Source: Sva-07 sp963715825 (lineage in GTDB: Bacteria; Actinomycetota; Acidimicrobiia; Acidimicrobiales; Ilumatobacteraceae). From it: 64,000 bases of DNA. The stretch covers positions 62,001 to 126,000 of the forward strand of contig CAVQSI010000002.1 of assembly GCA_963715825.1 (NCBI GenBank), given 5' to 3'. Under the pieces are notes generated by a model. The model was not told the origin of the DNA. It searched no databases and saw nothing but the letters and a program-made list of their open reading frames with translations. Below are positions 42,134 to 50,542 of this stretch, one piece after another (position 1 is the stretch's first letter; every line of letters begins with the position of its first letter). The position numbers and the translations under genes were made by a program.

Positions 42134-43155
42134 GCAACTGTCGGCATCGAACGCGTCGTATGCGCGCGTACAGCCCCGTAGCCGTCGACCGGCACGACCA
42201 CGGCATCGATGCCGAGCAGCGGGTTGTCCGACAGGTAGTTCACGAGGCCGGTGGCCGCATCGACGACGGTGGCACGGCCGGCCGGGCCGTAGAGGCGCTC
42301 GAGGCGTGACTCGTTGAGCAGGAGCAGCGTGTCGGCCGCTTCGAGCTCGGCCTGCGAGGGCGCCGTGCCGAAGGCGACGCCTTCCGGGCCGGAGAGGAAC
42401 GGGAGGTCACGGCACACCGGCCGGGTGTCGGCTTCGATCACCTTCAGCTGCAGTGCTGCGGGGTCGACGTTGACCGCGCCGTTGGCGCCGTACACCTGGA
42501 CGTAGTACCGGCCCGCTGCGAGGCGCGGCGACTTGAGGAACTCGTTCGCCAATCCGGGGCCGTTCGACGTGGCGACCAGCGTCAGCTCCGGCAATCCGTC
42601 GAGTCCGGACGTGGCGACGATCTCGTCGAGTCGGGGGAAGTCGTCGCCCGACTCGGAGTCGTCACCCGCAGCGTCGGGATCGGTGATCGGGATGATCGCC
42701 TCCTCGTCGCTCACGCCGGTCAGCGCTGCCGACGGTGTACCGGGCTGCACCTCGCCCCACAGGGCGAAGTCGAGGTCGGCGTCGAGGTTGGAGAGTTCGG
42801 CGACGAGCACGTCGTTCTCCAGGACGTCGATGGCGAAGACGTCGTAGTCGTCAGGGCTCGAGATGTAGGTCAGGTAGACGAAGTCCTCGGCGGCATCGAC
42901 CACCTCGGGCAGGAAGTCGTTGGGTTCGAGGCCTTCGGCGACGGTCACCTGGGCCGAGGCGGGGACCACCACGCCGGTGCCGACGATGCGGGCGGTCGCG
43001 TTGATCGACGTGGCCCCGAGCCGCAGGCTGGGCAGCACGTCGAACTCGACCTCGTACGACGCTGGAGCCGGTTCGGCCGGCACGGTCCACGTGAGGGTGC
43101 GACCGTCGAGGAGGGGGTCGCTCACGACGCCGTTCACGGTCGCCGAGCCGGGCAC
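41947..43155 (-). CDS. Giant secreted protein: beta-domain region before the peptidase-like domain (fragment)
   Basis: Sense covers about 43180 to 42165: LPTSAGFVPGSATVNGVV, then YEVEFDVLPSLRLGATSINATARIVGTG, then a pre-peptidase-like beta domain (DDYDVFAIDVLENDVLVAELSNLDADLDFALWG, with GRYYVQVYGANGA near its end). It ends with the first strands of the C25-like domain (TLLLLNESRLERLYG, GIDAVVVPVDGYGAV). The last 70 residues of the open frame are shadow. It joins the next frame by a one-base loss inside the GCGCGCG run near 42162. Pre-peptidase domains commonly flank secreted proteases, which supports the protease reading. Confidence 0.6.
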   Translation of the reverse strand: MPGSATVNGVVSDPLLDGRTLTWTVPAEPAPASYEVEFDVLPSLRLGATSINATARIVGTGVVVPASAQVTVAEGLEPNDFLPEVVDAAEDFVYLTYISSPDDYDVFAIDVLENDVLVAELSNLDADLDFALWGEVQPGTPSAALTGVSDEEAIIPITDPDAAGDDSESGDDFPRLDEIVATSGLDGLPELTLVATSNGPGLANEFLKSPRLAAGRYYVQVYGANGAVNVDPAALQLKVIEADTRPVCRDLPFLSGPEGVAFGTAPSQAELEAADTLLLLNESRLERLYGPAGRATVVDAATGLVNYLSDNPLLGIDAVVVPVDGYGAVRAHTTRSMPTVACRPGPTTWWPRSTARSSTRCATATSSTSRSSAVTNSSRWPGSRMRPRSPTSTTTAGSSTAT

Positions 43156-44059
43156 GAACCCAGCGGAGGTCGGCAGGCCACCTCGAGCTGCACCGGGCGC
43201 GTGCCGTGCTGGCAGTCATCGTGAAGTCGGCGGAGAACGTCGACGCCGCGACGGTGCCAGCCGGGAGTGCCGCGACGTCGACCTCGGCGAACTCGACGCC
43301 GCCGTAGGTGAGCGACGCCGGATCGACGAGCGCCTGGAGGAGGTCGCCGAGCGTGAACCGACTGAGCGCGCCGTCGAGTTCGAGCTGGATGAGGAGGTCG
43401 CCGAGCGAGAGATCGTCGAGCAGGAGATCGTCGGAGAGATCCTTGGTGAGTGCAGGCAGGTCGTTCAGGGTGAGGAAGTCGAGTTCCTGCGTCCGACAGG
43501 TCTCCCAGCACACGGTTGCCGAGGTCGATCTGATGCCGAGCACGTCTTCGAGGGCCTTGACGGTGACGAAGCCGAGCACGGGTTCGATCTCGCCGAGGGT
43601 GAGCTCCCGGTTCAGGTCGACGCCGGCGTCGATCAGGTCCCCGACGGTCAGGTCGCCGAGGAACAAGCAGGTCGTCGACGGTCGCCCTGATCGGATACGG
43701 CCTGACGAATGTCGTCGAGCACCGATGGCCCGCCACGGGCTCGCCAGTCGCCGGGTCGATGATCGCGTTGGCGAGTCGTCGAAGGTCAATCCGTCGAGCG
43801 CACCGGCGTCCTCGAGTTCCTCGAGCAGCACGTCGGCCAGCACCGAGCGTGCGGAAGCGATGTCGCCGAGGGTCATGTCGTCGAGCGGACACGAGGTCGG
43901 CGACGGTCTTGCCGGACTGCTCGATGGCGGCGAGGAGTGTCGGTACGTCGACGCCCTCGATGAAGGGTGCCATCTCGCCGAGACGGATCCCCACCGTGGC
44001 GCTCTGGATCTGGGACAGCGTCGTTGCGGGCGGGAATGCACCGAGGGCGAACGCGTCAC
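42851..44059 (-). CDS. Giant secreted protein: LGDL-type solenoid region (fragment)
   Basis: Protein-like segments are about 43890-43785 (CPLDDMTLGDIASARSVLADVLLEEL) and about 43670-43205 (LFLGDLTVGDLIDAGVDLNRELTL through SADFTMTAS). The repeat L-[TSD]-[LV]-G-[DE]-[LI]-[LI] recurs about every 20-25 residues: DLTVGDLIDAG, ELTLGEIEPVL, FLTLNDLPALT, DLSLGDLLIQL, RFTLGDLLQAL. This looks like a leucine-rich solenoid stacked after the PLSSI array. The stretches between these segments, and everything after 43205, are out of register. Confidence 0.5.
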   Translation of the reverse strand: MTRSPSVHSRPQRRCPRSRAPRWGSVSARWHPSSRASTYRHSSPPSSSPARPSPTSCPLDDMTLGDIASARSVLADVLLEELEDAGALDGLTFDDSPTRSSTRRLASPWRAIGARRHSSGRIRSGRPSTTCLFLGDLTVGDLIDAGVDLNRELTLGEIEPVLGFVTVKALEDVLGIRSTSATVCWETCRTQELDFLTLNDLPALTKDLSDDLLLDDLSLGDLLIQLELDGALSRFTLGDLLQALVDPASLTYGGVEFAEVDVAALPAGTVAASTFSADFTMTASTARARCSSRWPADLRWVRARLGDRERRRERPPPRRSHPHVDRAGRTGSSVVRGRVRRAAQPAARGHVDQRDRPHRRHRRGGPRLGPGDRRRRPRTQRLPARGGRCRRGLRLPDLHLEP

Positions 44060-44144
44060 CGACGGTGCCGCGGGCGCAGTTCACGCGGAGGCAGTCGACG
44101 CCGATCGAACTGAGCGGGATCGAGCTGAACGGGATCGACGACAA
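43134..44144 (-). CDS. Giant secreted protein: end of PLSSI array and start of LGDL solenoid (fragment)
   Basis: Protein-like parts are about 44150-43890 (SSIPFSSIPLSSIGVDCLRVNC, then TLSQIQSATVGIRLGEMAPFIEGVDVPTLLAAIEQSGKTVADLVS) and about 43780-43670 (LANAIIDPATGEPVAGHRC through RATVDDLL). The rest is shadow of the overlapping frame. At least four single-base shifts (near 44150, 43885, 43780 and 43670) alternate between this frame and 42851-44059. Such density in 500 bases is unlike ordinary gene decay and suggests poor base accuracy here. Confidence 0.45.
   Translation of the reverse strand: MSSIPFSSIPLSSIGVDCLRVNCARGTVGDAFALGAFPPATTLSQIQSATVGIRLGEMAPFIEGVDVPTLLAAIEQSGKTVADLVSARRHDPRRHRFRTLGAGRRAARGTRGRRCARRIDLRRLANAIIDPATGEPVAGHRCSTTFVRPYPIRATVDDLLVPRRPDRRGPDRRRRRPEPGAHPRRDRTRARLRHRQGPRRRARHQIDLGNRVLGDLSDAGTRLPHPERPACTHQGSLRRSPARRSLARRPPHPARTRRRAQSVHARRPPPGARRSGVAHLRRRRVRRGRRRGTPGWHRRGVDVLRRLHDDCQHGTRPVQLEVACRPPLGSCPARRP
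43280..43900 (-). repeat. LGDL leucine-rich protein repeat array
   Basis: About eight degenerate units of 20-25 residues with core L-T-L-G-D-L (MTLGDIASA, LTVGDLIDA, LTLGEIEPV, LTLNDLPAL, LSLGDLLIQ, FTLGDLLQA). It directly follows the pentapeptide array, and the transition shows mixed spacing. Structure is presumably a parallel solenoid continuing the same long axis. Confidence 0.5.
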
Positions 44145-47002
44145 CGGCGAGCGGCGACGTCGATCGAGCTGAGCGGGATCGAACTGAGCGGGATCGACGA
44201 CAGCGGCGCACCATTGACGGTCGCCGACTCGATGATGATCGAGCTGAGCGGGATCGAGCTCAGCGGAATCGACTCAACGGGATCGAGCTGAGCGGGATCG
44301 ACCTCAGCGGAATCGACGACAACGGGATCGAGCTGAGCGGGATCGACGACAACGGCGAACCGGCGACGTCGATCGAGCTGAGCGGAATCGAACTGAGCGG
44401 GATCGACGACAACGGTGCTGCTCCGAGCTCGATCGAGCTGAGCGGGATCGAACTGCAGCGGAATCGACGACAACGGGATCGAACTGAGCGGGATCGAGCT
44501 CAGCGGAATCGACGACAGCGGCAGCGCACCAACGGTGATCGAGCTCAATGGGATCGAGCTGAGCGGAATCGACGACAGCGGAATCGACGACAACGGCACG
44601 CCGGCGAGCGAGAGCTCACGCAACGTCGTCGTCGACGGATCGACGCCCGAGGTGCAGTCGAAGCCTGTCGCATCGTCTGCGAGAACCTCACACCAGGCTG
44701 CGCCCGGGTCGATCGAGCTGAGCGGGATCGACGACAGCGGAATCGACGACAACGGTGTGTCAGCCAGGGCGATCGACGACAACGGGATCGACGACAACGG
44801 AATCGAACTCAAGGGAATCGACGACAACGGTATCGACGACAACGGGATCGAACTGAGCGGGGTGCCGTTCACGCCGATCGACGACAACGGGATCGACGAC
44901 AGTGGGATCGACGACAGAGGCGCGGCGCTCGGGGCGATCGAGCTGAGCGGGATCGAGCTGAGCGGGATCGAACTCAGCGGAATCGACGACAACGGGATCG
45001 AGCTCAACGGGATCGACGACAGCGGGGCTGCTCCGAGCTCGATCGAGCTGAGCGGGATCGAACTCAGCGGAATCGACGACAACGGGATCGAACTGAGCGG
45101 GCTGGCGCTGAGGTCGATCGAGCTGAGCGGGATCGAGCTGAGCGGGATCGAGCTGAGCGGGATCGAGCTGAGCGGGATCGAGCTGAGCGGGATCGAGCTG
45201 AGCGGAACGCCGCGCAGCGTCACCTCCATGAGCGTCAGCTCGGCGAGATCGTCCGGGCCACAGGGATCAACGATCGTCGAGACGATGTCACACCAGTCGA
45301 GGCCGATGTCCGAGACGTCGATCGACGACAACGGGGTGGTGCCGAGTGCGATCGACGACAACGGGATCGACGACAGCGGCGTGCCGTCGACGTCGATCGA
45401 CGACAGCGGCGACGCAGCGATGCGGCCGGCGGGGGTGTCCGGGTCGCCCGGGTCGCCGACACTGAGCACCTGACCGAAGGTCAGGCTGCTGAGCGGCTCC
45501 CGCGAGAGGTCGGCGAACTGCGGGTTCGGTAAGCCGTCGGGCAGGGTCGGGGGCACGTTGACCCAGAGGGCGACGATCTCGCTCCAGCCACCGTCGACGT
45601 CGATGTTGACGAGCGGGATCGACGACAACGGCGTCGAATCGAGCACGATTGACGACAGCGGCGTCGCCCCGATCGAGATGCTGGCGATGCCAGTGTCCTC
45701 GACGCCGATCTCGGTGATCGACGAGGCGGCGACGCCGGACGAGCCACCGCCTCGTGCGGCGATCTCGGCACGATCGAGTGTGTTCACTGCGATACCGGCC
45801 GGGGCCACGTTGACGGTCTCCTCGCCAGCGTCGACGCTCAGATCGAAGGCCAACGCGGGTGGGACTTCGGGGCCGCGGAGTGTGATCACCCGAACCGACG
45901 GTGCGAACGCCAACGTGCCGACATCGAGGAATCCGAAGGCCCCTTGGGTGCAGTCGGTGCAACGGACCAGGGGATACGCGTCCTCGAAGACAGGCTGGTA
46001 GCCGTCGGCCACGACCCGAAGGGTGCCGGCCGCCGTGAGCACACCGCTCTGCAGTTCGAACTGGCCGAAGTTGGCGGTGTCGGCCGACGGGCCGGCGATC
46101 TCGAACTCGAGCACCGAGTCGGCGTCGGCCACCCAGTCGTTCTGGATCAGGATGCGCGCGCCGGCGTCGACGGCGACGGTGCCGGTGGTGTCGAAGTCCG
46201 CATCCTCGATGTCGAGGACACCGGTCTCGACGCGGACGGTCGCCCCCGGCGTGTTCGCCCAGGTGAGGTCGGGCCCGATCGAGCTGGCGCCGTTCGACAG
46301 GACCGTGCCGCTGTTGTCGACGCTGCCCGTGCCGCTGAGGATGGCGTCGCCGAGCCAGGCGGTGCCGTCGACGTCGAGGGTGCCGTCGACGGTCGTGTCG
46401 CTCAGGACGGCAACCGAGCCCGTCTGGATCGTCGCGGAACGACCGGCCGGGACGACGGCGGGTTCGCCGGCTGCCGGCACGAAGCCGTACAACCAGTTCG
46501 CCGGATCGCCCCACGACGCGAGCAGGCCGGTGCCGATGAACGTGTTGACGGTCGACAGCGTGATCGCGTTGGCCCCGACCGTCGCAGTGGCAGCACCGAG
46601 GTCGAACTCGTCGAACAGGGCGCCGGAGCAGTCGCCGCACAGGATGATGTCGATCGGACTCGGTCCGCTGTACGGCGCCACGAGCGTCGCCAGGGTCTGA
46701 TCGGGGTCGACCACGTCAAAGGGCGCGAATCCGAGCGAGCCGGTCACCTCGAGCGAACCGAAGCTCGAACTGCCGGCGACCTCGATGTCGATCACGCTGC
46801 TCGGACGCAGGATCACGTCGCCGGCGAACGCGGCCGTCGCATCAGCGCCGACCCGCACCACACCCCGGGGATCGAAGTTCGTCGACTGGACGTCGAACGT
46901 GCCGGTCTGGACGTCGAGCACACTGGTGCTACCGGAGTTCACCCGCACCGGGTCGGCCAGCGTGACACTGCCGTTGGTGGTGATCGTGCCGGCGTTGATC
47001 AC
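44081..47002 (-). CDS. Giant secreted protein: beta-solenoid and PLSSI pentapeptide array (fragment)
   Basis: Sense starts near 47040 (DLDGGTSIAGSGLVINAGT) and runs through two beta-solenoid domains. The second opens with the motif SWGDPANWLYGFVPAAGEPAVVP, typical of secreted W-D-P-A-N-W-x-x-G-x-x-P solenoids. Cysteine pairs GDCSG and TDCTQ recur at equivalent places. From about 45690 the protein becomes a pentapeptide array, PLSSI repeated more than 40 times in blocks of three to six. Blocks are separated by short spacers (for example ELGAA, GVNGT, ALADT) and two longer inserts with a Cys pair (WCDIVSTIVDPC, WCEVLADDATGFDC). About 44456-44272 is shifted by a matched insertion and deletion. 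Sense leaves the frame near 44150. Confidence 0.7.
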   Translation of the reverse strand: MINAGTITTNGSVTLADPVRVNSGSTSVLDVQTGTFDVQSTNFDPRGVVRVGADATAAFAGDVILRPSSVIDIEVAGSSSFGSLEVTGSLGFAPFDVVDPDQTLATLVAPYSGPSPIDIILCGDCSGALFDEFDLGAATATVGANAITLSTVNTFIGTGLLASWGDPANWLYGFVPAAGEPAVVPAGRSATIQTGSVAVLSDTTVDGTLDVDGTAWLGDAILSGTGSVDNSGTVLSNGASSIGPDLTWANTPGATVRVETGVLDIEDADFDTTGTVAVDAGARILIQNDWVADADSVLEFEIAGPSADTANFGQFELQSGVLTAAGTLRVVADGYQPVFEDAYPLVRCTDCTQGAFGFLDVGTLAFAPSVRVITLRGPEVPPALAFDLSVDAGEETVNVAPAGIAVNTLDRAEIAARGGGSSGVAASSITEIGVEDTGIASISIGATPLSSIVLDSTPLSSIPLVNIDVDGGWSEIVALWVNVPPTLPDGLPNPQFADLSREPLSSLTFGQVLSVGDPGDPDTPAGRIAASPLSSIDVDGTPLSSIPLSSIALGTTPLSSIDVSDIGLDWCDIVSTIVDPCGPDDLAELTLMEVTLRGVPLSSIPLSSIPLSSIPLSSIPLSSIPLSSIDLSASPLSSIPLSSIPLSSIPLSSIELGAAPLSSIPLSSIPLSSIPLSSIPLSSIPLSSIAPSAAPLSSIPLSSIPLSSIGVNGTPLSSIPLSSIPLSSIPLSSIPLSSIPLSSIALADTPLSSIPLSSIPLSSIDPGAAWCEVLADDATGFDCTSGVDPSTTTLRELSLAGVPLSSIPLSSIPLSSIPLSSITVGALPLSSIPLSSIPLSSIPLSSIPLQFDPAQLDRARSSTVVVDPAQFDSAQLDRRRRFAVVVDPAQLDPVVVDSAEVDPAQLDPVESIPLSSIPLSSIIIESATVNGAPLSSIPLSSIPLSSIDVAARRCRRSRSARSRSVRSASTASA
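44100..45690 (-). repeat. 15-bp tandem repeat array encoding the pentapeptide PLSSI
   Basis: On the plus strand the units read GAGCTGAGCGGGATC, GACGACAACGGGATC, GACGACAGCGGAATC and mixtures. All encode I-P-L-S-S on the minus strand. Serines alternate between AGC/AGT and TCG codons, and leucine between CTC, CTG and TTG. Blocks of 3-6 units are separated by non-multiple-of-five spacers. This is a coding array and not CRISPR: there are no unique 30-bp spacers and the frame is kept throughout. Confidence 0.85.
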
Positions 47003-50000
47003 GAGGCCCGAACCGGCGATCGAGGTCCCACCGTCGAGGTCAGCGTCGAGCGCACGGAGATCTCGCCGTCGAGGGCGATGGGCCCACCGACAGCAACGGT
47101 CGATCCTGGTTCGGCCCAGACGATGCCACCGACGGGAACGTCGAGTGAGGCGAGGGTCAGAGCGTCGTCGACGAACAGGTCACCTTCGACGGTGACACGA
47201 TCGAGTGCGACCGACGTTCCCGGATAGATCCGCGCGACGCCGCCCCGTCGGGGACGAGTGCGGATCCACTGGTCGGCACGATCCCGGTACTCCAGTTGGC
47301 CGGATCGTTCCACGGGCACCGAACGACTCGTTGATGAACGTCGGGAGCACGGTCGGCAACGCCAGCACGAGGTCGCCGGCGAGCACCTGCTGGGTGAGGC
47401 CGAGATCGGTGAGGAAGTTCGGGAACTCGACACAGTCGTCGCTGCCGCAATCGACGATCGTGTAGCGGTCGAAGATCGTCGGCGTGTACGACGTCGGATT
47501 GGTGAACAACGTCGCACCGGGGTCGACCGTGAGCGCCCCGGAGGCGAGCAGGCGGCCGAAGTTCGCCGGTGACGAGACACCGAAGACGTCGACGAAGAGC
47601 CTGGCACTCGCTCCGAGGGTGACATCACCTGCCAACTCGAGATCGGCACCCGCACGGAGGATGACCCGACCAGTTCGGTGTACGACGCCGCGAACCGGGC
47701 GTCGCGGTTCGGCAGGACGTCGACGAGGCTCGACGCAGACGACTCCCAGGGGATGAGGACGTCGATGAACTCGCCGGGCGCGGGCCCGGCCAGGAACTCG
47801 TTGCGGTTGACGAAGGTGCCGTTGTCGGCGTCACCGAACGTTGCGCCGTTCGCGACCACCGTGCCGTCGTTGACGATGCCGGCGACCGCGTCGATCGATC
47901 CGCTCACGATGAGAACGCCACCCGCGGCGACCACAGACCCCTGGTCGCCGGTCGGGCCTCCCGTGAGCGTCAGTGAGCCCGGCGCCAGCACGAAGAGGTC
48001 ACCCTCGACCAGAACACTCGCCACCGAGACAGCCGAGTCGATCTCGACCTGACCGACCCCGTCAGGGATGACCACGCGGGCATCGGGGCCGGGCACCTTC
48101 CCGTCGCTCCAGTTCGCAGCGTCGTCCCAGAACTGGCTGGAACCTCCGACGAACCGCGGCGTCGACGCCACGCAGTCGGCGGCGCCGTTCATCGTGAAGG
48201 TGCAGTCGAACTCCTCCCCGTCGGCGACCGTCAGCGGAATGAAATTGGAGAACGCCAGCGACGAGCTGTCGGGCGCGACGCCACCGGCGACGTTGAACGT
48301 GCCGGCGGGGAGTCGCGTGCTGAAGGTGTCGAACGGGGCGGGAGGAGTGGGTTCGAAGCCCAGGAGCGGGCTGCCGTCGGAGCATGGCGCTGTTGACTCG
48401 ACCGGCACGGCCGGTGGCACACAGACGATCAGGGTGCGAGCGAACCCCGTCGCCGGCGCACCGCCGGCGTCGAGGAGCGTGACGTTGATGATGGCGCGGT
48501 CATCCGGCTGGAGTTGCAGGTCGATGCCCGTGACCACCTCGCCGGGAGCGATCAGGATGCCGTCCTCCTCGGGCGTGAGAACCGAGTTCCAGCCGTCGGG
48601 GTCGCACGCAGGAAGCAGGCCACTGACCGGATCGGTACAGATCGCCCAGCGTCCCGGCTGCACCTTGATCTCGTAGAAGCCACCGGCACCGGTCGTGCCG
48701 AACGGAGCGTCCTGCACCCAGCCGACGGTCGGAACGAACTCGACCGCCCGGATGTCCACTCCGACCACCGGATTACCGCCGGGATCCGTGACGACGCCGC
48801 TGACGGTGCCGACGCGGCTCAGCGTGATGTCGAGGGGAACTCCGGCCGCGCTCGAGACCGGAACCGCGCCGATGAGGTTGAACGAACTCGGGAAGTACAG
48901 GATGGCCAGGTCGGACGGTTGCGGTGGTGCGATAGCGACCACGAACTCACCGATCGGAAGGTCGCCGAAGTCGAAGGTTCCGTCCGCTGCCGTCACCACG
49001 CTCGCAGGACCGGCCGTGACCGTCGCACCTTCCAGTGGGAGCCCATCGGCGTCCTTCACGACGCCGGTGATCGAACCGACTGCCTCGAACGCCCCGACGT
49101 CGCACGACGGCCCGACCGGCCGGTCGACGCCACGCTGGTCGATGCCATCAACCGGCGCCGCGGTACACACGGCGTCGTCGCCGGCGTCGACGGCGACACT
49201 CGTTGCCCCGAGCCCGACGGTCTGGGTCGGTCCGCCGTTGTCCGCAAGTGGCTGCAGGTCGAGTTCCGCCAGCGTGACCGTGGTGGCATCGCCGCAGGTG
49301 CCATCGGTATCGAGGTTGAAGCCGTCGGCGTTGATCGTTCCCTCACAGGTGAGACCTGCCGCACCGTTCGCGATGCTGTTGCGGAGGTCGAGCGTCCCTT
49401 CGTTCCTGAGTGCGACGCCAGACCCGGTGAACGTGCTGTTCACCACGTCCATCGTCGCCCCGGTCCGGTTCTCGATCGCTGCCCGTCCGTTGTCGACGAA
49501 CGTCGAGTTGCTGACCACGGCGTCGCCCCAGTTGGAGATTCCACCCGTGAACGGCGTGCTCTGATTGGTGAACGTGCTCCGGTCCACCGTCAGAATCGAG
49601 GTGGCGCCGCGGTTGGCGATCGCCGCGCCGGCACCGTTGTTCGCCTGGTTCCGGTCGAAGGTGACCTGACTGACGTTCAGCGTCCCGTAGTTCAGCACCG
49701 CACCACAGAACGTCAGGTTGTCGGGGTCGGTCGGCAGGTTGGGACACGACTGCTCGTTACCCCGGAAGACCACCAGGTTCGACAGCCCCACGGTCCCGCT
49801 GTTGATACGCAGGATCGCCGTGCCGCTCCCGCCACGCCCGTCGAGCGTTATGTCGGCGCTGGCGCCGTCGATCTCGATGTCGCTCGTGATGATCGGGAGG
49901 CGGGTGTCGAGCACGATCGTTCCGGACACGGCGAAATTGATGGTGTCCGCGCCGCTGCCACCGATGCAGCCGTTGGCGGCAGTGTCGGAGTTGGCGGCCG

Positions 50001-50478
50001 TGATCGCCTCGCGGAGCGTGCAGAGGCCGTCGTCCGCCACCGTGTCGAGCAGGCTGTCGACGACGATCGGTTCATCGACGGGGCCGACATCGGTGGAGAA
50101 CACCGCACCGGCATCTGCGTTCGTTCCGGGTGCGCCGGCGATCAAGGTCGGACCGCTGAGGTCGATCGCCCAGCCGAGCAGGTCGCCAGGAGTGGCCGGG
50201 GGTTCGTACGTCGTCAGGTTGTCGAGCGCCAGGAGTCCATTGATGCCGTAGAGCTCGACTCGGCCACCGCCACCGCCGCGGCCGACCGCGACGTTCTCGC
50301 CCTCGATGTCGAGATAGTCGTTCACGGTGGCGTTCAGCGGGCTCGCAGCGACGACCGGGCCGAGATCGGTCGTGTTCGATCGCTGCGATCGGCAGGACTC
50401 GTTGACGTTCACCCGAAGGCGATCGGAGATGCCGCCCGTGACCACACGATCACCGGAGATGTCGACCGCCGAGCCCAT
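46999..50478 (-). CDS. Giant secreted protein: second CSLREA beta-helix, regulatory-like modules and NW solenoid (fragment)
   Basis: Sense begins at about 50545 (TEWTIGVGPIGNPGVAQF), ahead of the first ATG. FG-GAP-like strands lead to a CSLREA-type motif, DDGLCTLREAITAANSD (about 50000). A right-handed beta-helix follows with NxSTF-type turns (VTFDRNQANNGAGAAIANRG). Then come two carboxypeptidase-regulatory-like domains (SITGVVKDADGLPLEGATVTA, TVSGVVTDPGGNPVVGVDIRA) and a solenoid starting FWDDAANWSDGKVPGPD. Near 47665 sense moves to another frame (VILRAGADLELAGDVTLGASARLF), near 47318 to a third (WNDPANWSTGIVPTSGSALVPDG), and near 47250 back to this one (ARIYPGTSVALDRVTVEGD). All three are one-base losses. 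Confidence 0.65.
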   Translation of the reverse strand: MGSAVDISGDRVVTGGISDRLRVNVNESCRSQRSNTTDLGPVVAASPLNATVNDYLDIEGENVAVGRGGGGGRVELYGINGLLALDNLTTYEPPATPGDLLGWAIDLSGPTLIAGAPGTNADAGAVFSTDVGPVDEPIVVDSLLDTVADDGLCTLREAITAANSDTAANGCIGGSGADTINFAVSGTIVLDTRLPIITSDIEIDGASADITLDGRGGSGTAILRINSGTVGLSNLVVFRGNEQSCPNLPTDPDNLTFCGAVLNYGTLNVSQVTFDRNQANNGAGAAIANRGATSILTVDRSTFTNQSTPFTGGISNWGDAVVSNSTFVDNGRAAIENRTGATMDVVNSTFTGSGVALRNEGTLDLRNSIANGAAGLTCEGTINADGFNLDTDGTCGDATTVTLAELDLQPLADNGGPTQTVGLGATSVAVDAGDDAVCTAAPVDGIDQRGVDRPVGPSCDVGAFEAVGSITGVVKDADGLPLEGATVTAGPASVVTAADGTFDFGDLPIGEFVVAIAPPQPSDLAILYFPSSFNLIGAVPVSSAAGVPLDITLSRVGTVSGVVTDPGGNPVVGVDIRAVEFVPTVGWVQDAPFGTTGAGGFYEIKVQPGRWAICTDPVSGLLPACDPDGWNSVLTPEEDGILIAPGEVVTGIDLQLQPDDRAIINVTLLDAGGAPATGFARTLIVCVPPAVPVESTAPCSDGSPLLGFEPTPPAPFDTFSTRLPAGTFNVAGGVAPDSSSLAFSNFIPLTVADGEEFDCTFTMNGAADCVASTPRFVGGSSQFWDDAANWSDGKVPGPDARVVIPDGVGQVEIDSAVSVASVLVEGDLFVLAPGSLTLTGGPTGDQGSVVAAGGVLIVSGSIDAVAGIVNDGTVVANGATFGDADNGTFVNRNEFLAGPAPGEFIDVLIPWESSASSLVDVLPNRDARFAASYTELVGSSSVRVPISSWQVMSPSERVPGSSSTSSVSRHRRTSAACSPPGRSRSTPVRRCSPIRRRTRRRSSTATRSSIAAATTVSSSRTSSPISASPSRCSPATSCWRCRPCSRRSSTSRSVPVERSGQLEYRDRADQWIRTRPRRGGVARIYPGTSVALDRVTVEGDLFVDDALTLASLDVPVGGIVWAEPGSTVAVGGPIALDGEISVRSTLTSTVGPRSPVRAS

Positions 50479-50542
50479 GTTCCACGTCGCGTCGAACTGC
50501 GCGACGCCGGGGTTGCCGATCGGGCCGACGCCGATGGTCCAC

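Noticed and set aside
44535..45473. Plus-strand open frame rich in IELSGI and DDNGI repeats
   Set aside because: It is the reverse complement of the PLSSI array. The minus frame is continuous with flanking beta domains and has the consistent pentapeptide, so this repeat is a reflection.
44100..45690. Possible CRISPR array
   Set aside because: Units are 15 bp and contiguous, without unique spacers of 25-40 bp, and encode a constant pentapeptide.
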